A stretch of DNA of 64,000 nucleotides from Bradyrhizobium cajani (GTDB taxonomy: Bacteria > Pseudomonadota > Alphaproteobacteria > Rhizobiales > Xanthobacteraceae). Position numbers and translations under genes: made by a program. Positions 56,650-64,000 of this stretch are shown piece after piece (position 1 is the stretch's first letter; each line of letters begins with the position of its first letter). Where the stretch lies: contig NZ_WQNE01000014.1 in NCBI RefSeq assembly GCF_009759665.1, forward strand, positions 62,001 through 126,000. The letters are read 5' to 3'. The notes beneath the pieces are model-generated. The model saw only the letters and a program-made list of their open reading frames with translations. It searched no databases and had not been told where the DNA came from.

Positions 56650-58090
56650 TGACCGGTTTCTCCATTCGCGGCTCCCAGCCGCCGCCGAGCGCCTGATACA
56701 GGCTGACGATCGCGAGCAAGCGGGCCAGTTGCGCCTGTGACAGCGCGTCTTCCGCCTGGAACAGCGTCAGTTGGGTGTTGAGCACGGTCACAATGTCGGC
56801 GGTGCCGGCGCGCAACTGCTGCTCGGAGAGATCGAAGGCGCGGCGCGAGGCGGCGACGACGTCGCGCTGCAATTGCAGCTTGATCGTGGTCTGCTTGATC
56901 GAGAACAGCGCATTGTCGACGTCGGCAAAGGCCTGGACGATGGTCTTGCGGTAGGTCTGGAGCAGCTCGTCCTGCCGCGCCTTGGCAAATTCGAAATTGC
57001 CGAGGATCTTGCCGCCGTCGAAGATCGGCTGCGTGGCGCTGCCGACGAGCTGGAAGAAAGCCGCATGGGGCTGGAACAGCGATACCAGCGCCGAGCTCTG
57101 ATAGCCGCCATTGCCGGTGAGCTGGATGGTCGGAAAGAACTGCGCACGGGCATTGCCGATGTTTGCGGTCGCAGAGGCTAGCTGCGCCTCCTGCCGGCGG
57201 ATATCGGGCCGCTGCGTCAGGATCTCCGACGGCAGGCCGGGCGTGACGCGCGGGATTGCGATCCGGTCCAGGGAGCCGCCGAGCACGCGCACGCTCTCCG
57301 GCGGCCGCGATACCAGCACGGCGAGCGCGTTGACGTTCTGGTCGAGCGTCTGGCGCAGCGGCGGCACCAGGGCCTTCTGGTTGGCGAGCACGCTTTCCTG
57401 CTGGGCGACGTCGAGATCGGTGCCGGTGCCGGCCTTGCGGCGCTCGCGGATGGCATCGAGGATGCGTTGCGCGCTCGCGATGTTGCGCTGGGCGGTGCGC
57501 AGGCGGTCCTGCGAGGCCAGCACCTGGAAATAGGCGTTGGCGACGCCCGCGAGCGTCGTCAACGCTACGGTGTCGCGATCGAAGCGGTTGGCGTTGGCGG
57601 TCTCTTCCGCCGATTGCAGCGCGTCGCGGTTCTGGCCCCAGAAGTCGAGCTGGTAGCTCGCGCTGAGCGAGGCCGAATAGTTGACGACTTCCCGCCCGCC
57701 GATGGACAGGCCCGAGGCGCTCGAGCCGGAGGTGCGTGAATAGGTTTCCGATCCGCCCGTCGACAGGCTCGGCAGCAGCGCCGCGCCGGCCTGCCGCGCC
57801 TGCGCGTCCGCCTGGACGATGCGCGAGACGGCGGCGGCGATGTCGAGGTTGACGGTCTGCGCCTCTTCCATCAACTGCGTCAGCTCAGTGGAGCGGAAGC
57901 CGCGCCACCAGTCCAGCGACGGCGGCGCATCGCCCTTTCCGGCGTATTTGTATTGCCTGGGAACGTCGAGCGCGGGATCCGGAAGATCCTGCGTCAGCAC
58001 GCACGCTCCCGAACTCGCGGCAACGCACACCACCGCGAACCAGCGCGCCGCACGCCGTGTCCGGGAAGCGGAGCCAAGAGATCGCCACAT
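56639..58090 (-). CDS. Outer-membrane efflux lipoprotein (OprM/NodT type)
   Basis: 483-residue channel component. The N-terminus has a lipoprotein signal with lipobox SSGAC, so it is lipid-anchored, then two OEP repeats (SLDWWRGFRSTELTQLMEEA start). It leads the four-gene pump operon; ATG 58090 is the start that places the lipobox properly. Confidence 0.92.
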   Translation of the reverse strand: MWRSLGSASRTRRAARWFAVVCVAASSGACVLTQDLPDPALDVPRQYKYAGKGDAPPSLDWWRGFRSTELTQLMEEAQTVNLDIAAAVSRIVQADAQARQAGAALLPSLSTGGSETYSRTSGSSASGLSIGGREVVNYSASLSASYQLDFWGQNRDALQSAEETANANRFDRDTVALTTLAGVANAYFQVLASQDRLRTAQRNIASAQRILDAIRERRKAGTGTDLDVAQQESVLANQKALVPPLRQTLDQNVNALAVLVSRPPESVRVLGGSLDRIAIPRVTPGLPSEILTQRPDIRRQEAQLASATANIGNARAQFFPTIQLTGNGGYQSSALVSLFQPHAAFFQLVGSATQPIFDGGKILGNFEFAKARQDELLQTYRKTIVQAFADVDNALFSIKQTTIKLQLQRDVVAASRRAFDLSEQQLRAGTADIVTVLNTQLTLFQAEDALSQAQLARLLAIVSLYQALGGGWEPRMEKPVNAL

Positions 58091-58711
58091 GGCGACCGCC
58101 GGAACGTCCTGTGTCACATCCACCCCCTGCCCGGCAGATCGAACCGCCACCGCGCCGCCGGATTAACCGATTCGCGGCGGGACGGTCGGGGGGCTTTGGA
58201 CAACTCGCTCACGGCGGTGATGGCTTTCTGCGGAACCTGAGAGGTATATTAGCCGGGCGCGGAACAGCGGGACAGTCCCGCACCTGCGAAACGAACCCCC
58301 GAATACGCCGGCACCGAGATCACGAAAACTCACAATGTGCCTGTGTCACAGGGGTTTTTCGTATTCCTGAACTGCCACCAAGCGCGCTCAAGCTTACCAA
58401 GATTTCATGTGATATCACCGCCACACCGGCAACAGAGCCACCGAGCCCGGCATGCCGGCGTCGGTTGCCGGCCGCGATGCACAGCCGCGCGTCGAGACGA
58501 TCAGCCGTGGCCGTCGCCGGCGGCAGACGTTGGAATGGCGCAGTGCCGGCCGTCGCCCGGCAAAGCGATGCCGAAACCACCTTGGCGGCGGATGAAACGT
58601 GCACCTATATTATTCCTTTCTGCTGACCGTTGGCGGGCGCGCTCGGGGTCCAGCAAGAACGGCCAAGGTGGGCGCGCGCTGCTCGCGATCGGCACCATAC
58701 CGGTTCAGGTA
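58091..58711. other. Divergent intergenic region with small palindrome
   Basis: 621 bp between the pump operon and cfa. No supported gene. CCTGTG-T-CACAGG at 58340-58352, followed by GGTTTTTC, could be an operator or weak terminator. Both promoters must lie here; none was assigned. Confidence 0.45.
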
Positions 58712-59953
58712 ATGGATTTGCCGATGCCGAAACCCATCTCGGTGACGCCCGACAACATCGAAACCGTGCTTGCCGACCTGCCGCGCATCGTTCGCCTCGC
58801 GCTCGCCTTCGGCTCGCGGCTGCGGCGCGGGACGCTCGACGTCATCCTGCCCGACGGTCGCATGATCCGGCTCGGCGGTCAGGAGCCGGGTCCGAACGCG
58901 GTGATGCGACTGCACAATTTCGGCTTCGCCTCACGCCTCATCAACGGCGGCGACATCGGCATCGCCGAGGCCTATCTCGCCGGCGAATGGGATACGCCGG
59001 ATCTCACGCAATTCCTCTATCTGTTCTGCGTCAACCACGACCTGATCCAGGCCATGCTGCGTGACAAGCCGCTGATGCGCCTCGTGCAGATGATGCAGCA
59101 CTGGCTCAATCGCAACACCCGCCGCCAGGCCCGGCGCAACATCCACGCCCATTACGACATCGGCAATGCGTTCTATTCGGCCTGGCTGGATCCCAGCATG
59201 ACCTATTCCTCGGCCCTGTTCGAGGAGGGTACCAGCGATCTCGCCGCTGCGCAGACCAACAAATATCGCAGGCTCGCCGAGGCGCTCGATTTGAAGCCGG
59301 ATCAGAAGCTGCTCGAGATCGGTTGCGGCTGGGGTGGCTTCGCTGAGTTCGTCGCAAAAACCTTCGGTACGAGCGTGGTCGGCCTGACCATCTCGACCGA
59401 GCAACGCGATTTTGCACGCCGGCGCATTCACGAGGCGGGCCTTGCCGAGAAGGTCGAGATACGTCTGCAGGACTATCGCGACGAGCGCGACCGCTACCAC
59501 CGCATCGCCTCGATCGAGATGATCGAGGCCGTGGGCGAGCAGTTCTGGCCGAAATACTTCGTGCAAATGCGCGACCGGCTGCTGCCGGGCGGGCTTGCCG
59601 GCATCCAGGCCATCACCATCCAGGACAAGCTGTTCCAGAGCTACCGGCGCGAGGTCGACTTCATCCAGCGCTACGTCTTTCCCGGCGGCATGCTGCCCTC
59701 GCCCGGCGTGCTCAAATCGCTCGGCGACCGGTTCGGTGTTCCCGTCATCCGCGAGCGCATCTTCGGGCAAGATTATGCCAAGACGCTCGCCACCTGGCGA
59801 AATAACTTCCGCGCGGCCTGGCCGGGCCTCGTGCCGCTCGGTTTCGACGACCGGTTCCGGCGGCTGTGGGAATACTACCTCTCCTATTGCGAGGCCGGAT
59901 TCCTGTCCGGGAATATCGACGTCCGGCAGGTCATCTTCGCAAAGCAGCAATAA
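58712..59953 (+). CDS. cfa: Cyclopropane-fatty-acyl-phospholipid synthase
   Basis: 413-residue SAM enzyme adding a methylene bridge to unsaturated acyl chains of membrane phospholipids. Motifs: AHYDIGNAFYSAWLDPSMTYSSA, SAM loop LLEIGCGWGGFAEFVA, SIEMIEAVGEQFWP, and FIQRYVFPGGMLPSP. An ~80-residue N-terminal domain precedes the catalytic part, as in E. coli Cfa. Start ATG 58712 (58724 also possible). Confidence 0.95.
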   Translation: MDLPMPKPISVTPDNIETVLADLPRIVRLALAFGSRLRRGTLDVILPDGRMIRLGGQEPGPNAVMRLHNFGFASRLINGGDIGIAEAYLAGEWDTPDLTQFLYLFCVNHDLIQAMLRDKPLMRLVQMMQHWLNRNTRRQARRNIHAHYDIGNAFYSAWLDPSMTYSSALFEEGTSDLAAAQTNKYRRLAEALDLKPDQKLLEIGCGWGGFAEFVAKTFGTSVVGLTISTEQRDFARRRIHEAGLAEKVEIRLQDYRDERDRYHRIASIEMIEAVGEQFWPKYFVQMRDRLLPGGLAGIQAITIQDKLFQSYRREVDFIQRYVFPGGMLPSPGVLKSLGDRFGVPVIRERIFGQDYAKTLATWRNNFRAAWPGLVPLGFDDRFRRLWEYYLSYCEAGFLSGNIDVRQVIFAKQQ

Positions 59954-59976
59954 GAGTTTGCGGGATGAGGCTTGCA

Positions 59977-60016
59977 AGGGTCGCTTGTAAGGCCAGCGAC
60001 CCTACTTTAGGGTCGC
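59977..60016 (+). promoter_or_regulatory. Mutually exclusive hairpins in the cysteine synthase leader
   Basis: Three segments: AGGGTCGC (59977-59984), GCGACCCT (59996-60003), AGGGTCGC (60009-60016). The middle one can pair fully with either neighbour, 8 bp each, loops of 11 and 5. This lies between the cfa stop and ATG 60051, like an attenuator. No T tract follows, so a switch is unproven. Confidence 0.5.
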
Positions 60017-60050
60017 GCCCATCTTGTGAACCAGCCGGTAATTGCCTGAC

Positions 60051-61085
60051 ATGACCATCAAAAACGACGTTGTCGAAGCCATCGGCAACACCCCGCTCAT
60101 CAAGCTCAAACACGCCTCCGAACTGACCGGCTGCACCATCCTGGGCAAGGCCGAGTTCATGAATCCGGGCCAGTCGGTGAAGGACCGCGCCGGCAAATGG
60201 ATGATCCTGGAGGCGGAAAAGCGCGGCGAGCTCAAGCCGGGAGGCCTCGTGGTGGAAGCGACCGCCGGCAATACCGGAATCGGGCTGGCCGTCGTGGCGA
60301 GCGCCCGCGGCTACCGCACGCTGATCGTGATCCCGGAGACGCAGAGCCAGGAGAAGAAGGACTTTCTGACGTTGTGCGGCGCCGAGCTGATCGAGGTGCC
60401 GGCCCTCCCCTACGCCAATCCCAACAACTACCAGCATGTCGGCCGGCGGCTCGCCGACGAGCTGCGCAAGACCGAGCCCAACGGCGTGCTGTTCGCCGAC
60501 CAGTGGAACAACCTCGACAATGCCAAGGCGCATTACGAGTCCACGGGGCCCGAGATCTGGGAGCAGACCGGCGGCAAGGTCGACGGCTTCGTCTGCTCGG
60601 TCGGCAGTGGCGGCACGCTCGCCGGCGTCAGCCGCTATCTGAAGGAGAAGAACCAGGCCGTCCGGATCGCATGCGCCGATCCGCATGGTGCGGGCATGTT
60701 CGAGTATTTCAGGACCGGCGAGGCCAAGGCGACGCCGGGCGGCTCGATCACCGAAGGCATCGGCCTCAACCGCGCGACTGCGATCGTCGAGACCGCGAAG
60801 GTCGACGAGTCCTATCTCATTCCCGACGCCGAAGCCGTGACCGTCATCTACGAGCTGCTCCAGCACGAGGGTCTCTGCCTCGGCGGCTCCACCGGCATCA
60901 ACGTCGTCGGCGCGATACGCCTTGCCAAGCAGCTCGGGCCCGGCAAGACGATCGTGACCGTGCTCTGCGATTCCGGCAGCCGCTATCAGTCGAAGCTGTT
61001 CAATGCCGACTTCATGCGCGCCAAGAACCTGCCCGTGCCGGAATGGCTGGAGAAGCGCAGCAACATCAAGCCGCCGTTCGTCTAG
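60051..61085 (+). CDS. Cysteine synthase family PLP enzyme
   Basis: 344-residue fold-type II PLP enzyme making cysteine from O-acetylserine and sulfide, or a close relative. PLP Lys44 in NPGQSVKDR, TAGNTGIG substrate loop, phosphate-binding GSGGTLAGV. It is longer than E. coli CysK by ~20 residues and lacks the CBS domains of cystathionine synthase; closest to CysK/CysM-type enzymes. ATG 60051 is the first ATG. Confidence 0.9.
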   Translation: MTIKNDVVEAIGNTPLIKLKHASELTGCTILGKAEFMNPGQSVKDRAGKWMILEAEKRGELKPGGLVVEATAGNTGIGLAVVASARGYRTLIVIPETQSQEKKDFLTLCGAELIEVPALPYANPNNYQHVGRRLADELRKTEPNGVLFADQWNNLDNAKAHYESTGPEIWEQTGGKVDGFVCSVGSGGTLAGVSRYLKEKNQAVRIACADPHGAGMFEYFRTGEAKATPGGSITEGIGLNRATAIVETAKVDESYLIPDAEAVTVIYELLQHEGLCLGGSTGINVVGAIRLAKQLGPGKTIVTVLCDSGSRYQSKLFNADFMRAKNLPVPEWLEKRSNIKPPFV

Positions 61086-61098
61086 AGGCGAATGGTGC

Positions 61099-61141
61099 GT
61101 GGCGAATAGCGAATGATAGCGCCGTATTCGCTACTCGCCAT
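61099..61141. terminator. Bidirectional terminator hairpin
   Basis: Arms 61099-61114 (GTGGCGAATAGCGAAT) and 61126-61141 (ATTCGCTACTCGCCAT), two mismatches, loop of 11. Between convergent cysteine synthase and aapP stops. Confidence 0.7.
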
Positions 61142-61153
61142 TCGCTACTCCCC

Positions 61154-61891
61154 CTACCGCAGGATCTGGCTCAGGAACAGTTTCGTGCGCGCGTGCTGGG
61201 GCGCGGCGAAGAACTCGTTGGGCGTGTTGGCCTCGATGATCTGGCCCGCATCCATGAACACCACGCGGTTGGCGACCTCGCGGGCGAAGCCCATCTCGTG
61301 GGTCACGACCAGCATGGTCATGCCCTCCTCGGCGAGGTCGACCATGGTGTCGAGCACCTCCTTGACCATTTCGGGATCGAGCGCCGAGGTCGGCTCGTCG
61401 AACAGCATGACCTTCGGATTCATCGTCAGTGCACGGGCGATCGCGACGCGCTGCTGCTGGCCGCCGGACATCTGCCCCGGAAACTTGTTGGCCTGATGCG
61501 GGATCTTGACCCGCTCCAGGAATTTCATTGCGGTCGCCTCGGCGTCCCTCTTGGGGATGTTGCGCACCCAGATCGGCGCCAGCGTGCAATTGTCCAGCAC
61601 GGTCAGATGCGGAAACAGATTGAAGCTCTGGAACACCATGCCGACCTCGCGGCGCACCGCATCGATGTGCTTGAGGTTCGGCCCGAGCGCGATGCCGTCG
61701 ACGACGATCTCGCCCTCCTGGAATTCCTCCAGCGCATTGATGCAGCGGATCAGCGTCGATTTGCCGGAGCCTGAGGGGCCGCAGATCACGATGCGCTCGC
61801 CCTTCTTGACCTCGAGGTCGATGTCGCGCAGCACGTGAAATTCGCCATACCATTTGTTCAGGCCGGAGATCTTGACGATGGGGTCGGACAT
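61154..61891 (-). CDS. aapP: Amino-acid ABC transporter ATPase AapP
   Basis: 245-residue ATPase of the general L-amino acid importer. Walker A GPSGSGKST, signature MSGGQQQR, Walker B with DEPTSALDPE, switch His in VTHEMGF. Polar amino-acid transporter type. It begins 11 bases after aapM. Powers uptake with AapQ/AapM; the binding protein gene aapJ is expected beyond the right edge. Confidence 0.92.
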   Translation of the reverse strand: MSDPIVKISGLNKWYGEFHVLRDIDLEVKKGERIVICGPSGSGKSTLIRCINALEEFQEGEIVVDGIALGPNLKHIDAVRREVGMVFQSFNLFPHLTVLDNCTLAPIWVRNIPKRDAEATAMKFLERVKIPHQANKFPGQMSGGQQQRVAIARALTMNPKVMLFDEPTSALDPEMVKEVLDTMVDLAEEGMTMLVVTHEMGFAREVANRVVFMDAGQIIEANTPNEFFAAPQHARTKLFLSQILR

Positions 61892-61902
61892 GATGAGCTC
61901 GA

Positions 61903-63423
61903 TCAGTTGCGGCGGTGGGCGTTGAGGCGGCGCTCGACGAACAGGGAGTAGCGCGACATTCCGAAGCAGAAGATGAAGTAAATGATGCCGGCAAAGGCAA
62001 ATCCGGTGAACGCGGTCGACGGCGTCGACCATTTCGGGTCCGAGAACGATGCCCGGAGCGAGCCGAGCAGATCGAACAGCGCCACGATCGAGACCAGGGA
62101 GGTGTCCTTGAACAGCGAGATGAAGCTGTTGACGAGGTTCGGAATGACGTGGCGCAGCGCCTGCGGCAGCACGATCAGCGAGGTCGTCTTCCACCAGGAC
62201 AACCCCAGGGCCGCGGCCGCCTCCCCCTGCCCGCGCGGAATCGCGGCCAGCCCGCCGCGGACGTTCTCGGCCTGGTAGGCGCCCGTGAACAGCGCAATGC
62301 CGATCAGTGCGCGGACGAGACCGTCGACGGTGAAATTGCCGGGCAGGAACAACGGCAGCATGTAGGTCGCGAAGAACAGCACGGTGATGAGCGGCACGCC
62401 GCGCCAGAATTCGATGAAGGCGATCGAGAAGATCCGGATCAGCGGAATGGTGGAGCGGCGGCCGAGCGCCAGCGCGATACCGATCGGCAGCGAGGTGACG
62501 ATGCCGGTGACGGAGACCACCAGGGTCACCAGAAGCCCGCCCCACAGATTCGTCGTCACGATCGACAGACCGCCGTGATCGAGGTCCATCAGCTTAATCA
62601 CGACGGCGATGGCCACGAAGGTGGCGATGCAGGAGGCCAGAGCCCGCCCACCGGTGCGAACGCCGCCGCCGAGAACGAAGCCGATCAGGGAGACGATCGC
62701 GGCCGTGATGGCGAAATCCAACCAGACCGACTGCCCTGTGCCCTGGATCTGGTCGCGCAGCCAGGTCAGCGGGAAGATCAGCCAGGAGATCGCGGTGCCG
62801 ACCAGCACGATCAGCTGGCCGACGATCCACAGCAGCGGCCCGATGGCCGAGGTCTTGCTGAGACCGAGCAGGACCTGTCCGGCGTTGATGATGCTGTCGT
62901 CGAACAATTCCAGCAGGCCCGCCGTCCAGCTCAGGCCGAAGCCTTTGATACCGCCGCCGTGCAGCAGGAAGAATGCGACCACCGGAAAGGCGAGGAAGAA
63001 CAAGCCGGCGTTGAGCCCCTTCGCTGGCAGACGCGGAATGAGCAGCGGCAACAGCAGGACGACCGCAAGCAACAGCGTGAGGTTGACCCGCCAGCGCTCG
63101 GCCTCGGGATAGAAGCCGTAGATCAACTGCGGGAGCTTGGCCTGGATGTAGGGCCAGCAGGCCCCCACCGCGAAGCCGGCGTTCTCGGCGAGGCACGCCG
63201 TGCGGTCCTTGCCGCTCCAGACCGCATCGACGACGAGGAACCTGACGCTGGGAACGATGGTGAACCACAGCAGCAATGCGCCGATGATCGTGAGCAGGAT
63301 GTTGGTCGGCGAGTTGAACAGGCGGGTGCGAACGAGGCCAATGAAGCCCGTGGTCTTCACCGGCGCCGGACGCTCGGTGAGCAGGTCCCGGCGGACGAAG
63401 CTGGACGAGGTGATATCGCTCAT
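61903..63423 (-). CDS. aapM: Amino-acid ABC transporter permease AapM
   Basis: 506-residue permease. The last ~220 residues are the typical HisM-type core with the EAA loop (ENVRGGLAAIPRGQGEAAAALG). The first ~280 hold extra hydrophobic segments, making it ~120 residues longer than the Rhizobium AapM I remember (about 384). ATG 63423 overlaps the aapQ stop (ATGA). Confidence 0.9.
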   Translation of the reverse strand: MSDITSSSFVRRDLLTERPAPVKTTGFIGLVRTRLFNSPTNILLTIIGALLLWFTIVPSVRFLVVDAVWSGKDRTACLAENAGFAVGACWPYIQAKLPQLIYGFYPEAERWRVNLTLLLAVVLLLPLLIPRLPAKGLNAGLFFLAFPVVAFFLLHGGGIKGFGLSWTAGLLELFDDSIINAGQVLLGLSKTSAIGPLLWIVGQLIVLVGTAISWLIFPLTWLRDQIQGTGQSVWLDFAITAAIVSLIGFVLGGGVRTGGRALASCIATFVAIAVVIKLMDLDHGGLSIVTTNLWGGLLVTLVVSVTGIVTSLPIGIALALGRRSTIPLIRIFSIAFIEFWRGVPLITVLFFATYMLPLFLPGNFTVDGLVRALIGIALFTGAYQAENVRGGLAAIPRGQGEAAAALGLSWWKTTSLIVLPQALRHVIPNLVNSFISLFKDTSLVSIVALFDLLGSLRASFSDPKWSTPSTAFTGFAFAGIIYFIFCFGMSRYSLFVERRLNAHRRN

Positions 63424-64000
63424 GCGCCCAGACTCCGGCTGACGCGCCAACCGTAGACGCTCATGACGGCGCTGGTGAGGAGCGAGATCAAGAGATAGAC
63501 GCCCATCGTCATGGCGATGATCTCGATCGCCTGCCCGGTCTGGCTCAGCGAGGTGCCGGCGAACACGGAGACGAGGTCGGGATAGCCGATCGCGACCGCC
63601 AGCGAGGAATTCTTGGTGAGGTTGAGGTACTGGTTGGTCAGCGGCGGTACGATCACGCGCATCGCCTGCGGTATGACGATCAGCCGCAGCGTGGCGCCGC
63701 GGCTGAGGCCGAGTGAGGCTCCCGCCTCCATCTGCCCCTGGTGGACCGACAGGATGCCGGCGCGCACGATCTCGGCAATGAAGGCCGCGGTATACGTCGA
63801 CAGCGCCACCGTCAGCGCGACGAACTCCGGAATGATCCGCGAGCCGCCGGCGAAGTTGAAGCCCCTGAGCTGCGGCAGCTCGAAGGTGAAGGGCAGACCG
63901 AACACCAGCGTGCTGAGGAGCGGCAGCCCGAACAGCAGCCCCAGCACGGAGGGCCAGATGCGGATCATCCGGCCTTCCTGAAACAGCGCGCGCCGCGCGT
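63420..64000 (-). CDS. aapQ: Amino-acid ABC transporter permease AapQ, N-terminus off window
   Basis: At least 193 codons; the frame stays open to base 64000. Contains the EAA-type loop (AGILSVHQGQMEAGASLGLS) and the C-terminal spans. Partner of AapM in the importer. Confidence 0.88.
   Translation of the reverse strand, partial: ARRALFQEGRMIRIWPSVLGLLFGLPLLSTLVFGLPFTFELPQLRGFNFAGGSRIIPEFVALTVALSTYTAAFIAEIVRAGILSVHQGQMEAGASLGLSRGATLRLIVIPQAMRVIVPPLTNQYLNLTKNSSLAVAIGYPDLVSVFAGTSLSQTGQAIEIIAMTMGVYLLISLLTSAVMSVYGWRVSRSLGA

Overview
The window reads as chromosome of an alphaproteobacterium close to Bradyrhizobium. This is an inference, from high GC, the dusB-ntrB-ntrC-ntrY-ntrX-hfq-hflX order with mazG alongside, a fused ispDF, a PopZ protein, an aap-type amino-acid transporter, many tiny orphan proteins and several families of palindromic intergenic repeats. 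No replication or conjugation genes and no complete insertion sequence were seen.

Layout. 1-4122: copper amine oxidase (running off the left edge) and a serine hydrolase, divergent from an AraC-type regulator. 4161-5955: methionine importer genes metN-metI. 6184-6625: a broken DASS-family anion transporter. 6719-8387: cobalt-type nitrile hydratase operon (alpha, beta, accessory). 8497-10191: queC and mazG. 10369-22130, minus strand: dusB-ntrB-ntrC, then a 2.4-kb stretch that looks inserted, then ntrY-ntrX, hfq and hflX. 22337-24131: ispDF and a pncC-type amidohydrolase, convergent with a small MscS channel. 24985-25640: repeats only.

25843-30986: one transcription unit for a family-B (ba3-like) heme-copper oxidase with a small membrane subunit and three multiheme cytochromes c (2+3+2 CxxCH sites). 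31109-39714: ratA/COQ10-like gene, lipA, a 3-methyladenine glycosylase, valS, popZ, a TolC-family porin and a PCMT-family methyltransferase. 39852-40788: small genes and tRNA-Asn. 41002-44549: a membrane-stress operon in which a PspA/IM30-like protein carries an N-terminal domain resembling the front half of a TnpB transposon nuclease, followed by a YqiJ-like protein and a flotillin. 45173-48762: small proteins, tRNA-Cys, a DTW-domain tRNA modifier and an orphan phage-tail-like gene with its own terminator.

48965-58090: four-gene RND efflux operon (outer-membrane lipoprotein, adaptor, MdtB-like and MdtC-like pumps). 58712-61085: cyclopropane fatty acid synthase and a cysteine synthase whose leader can form two mutually exclusive hairpins. 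61154-64000: aapP, aapM and the end of aapQ, running off the right edge.

The least ordinary parts are the TnpB-like/PspA fusion with a strong inverted repeat at its start, and the SEC-C/HNH gene lying between ntrC and ntrY beside a displaced copy of the ntrC 3' end.
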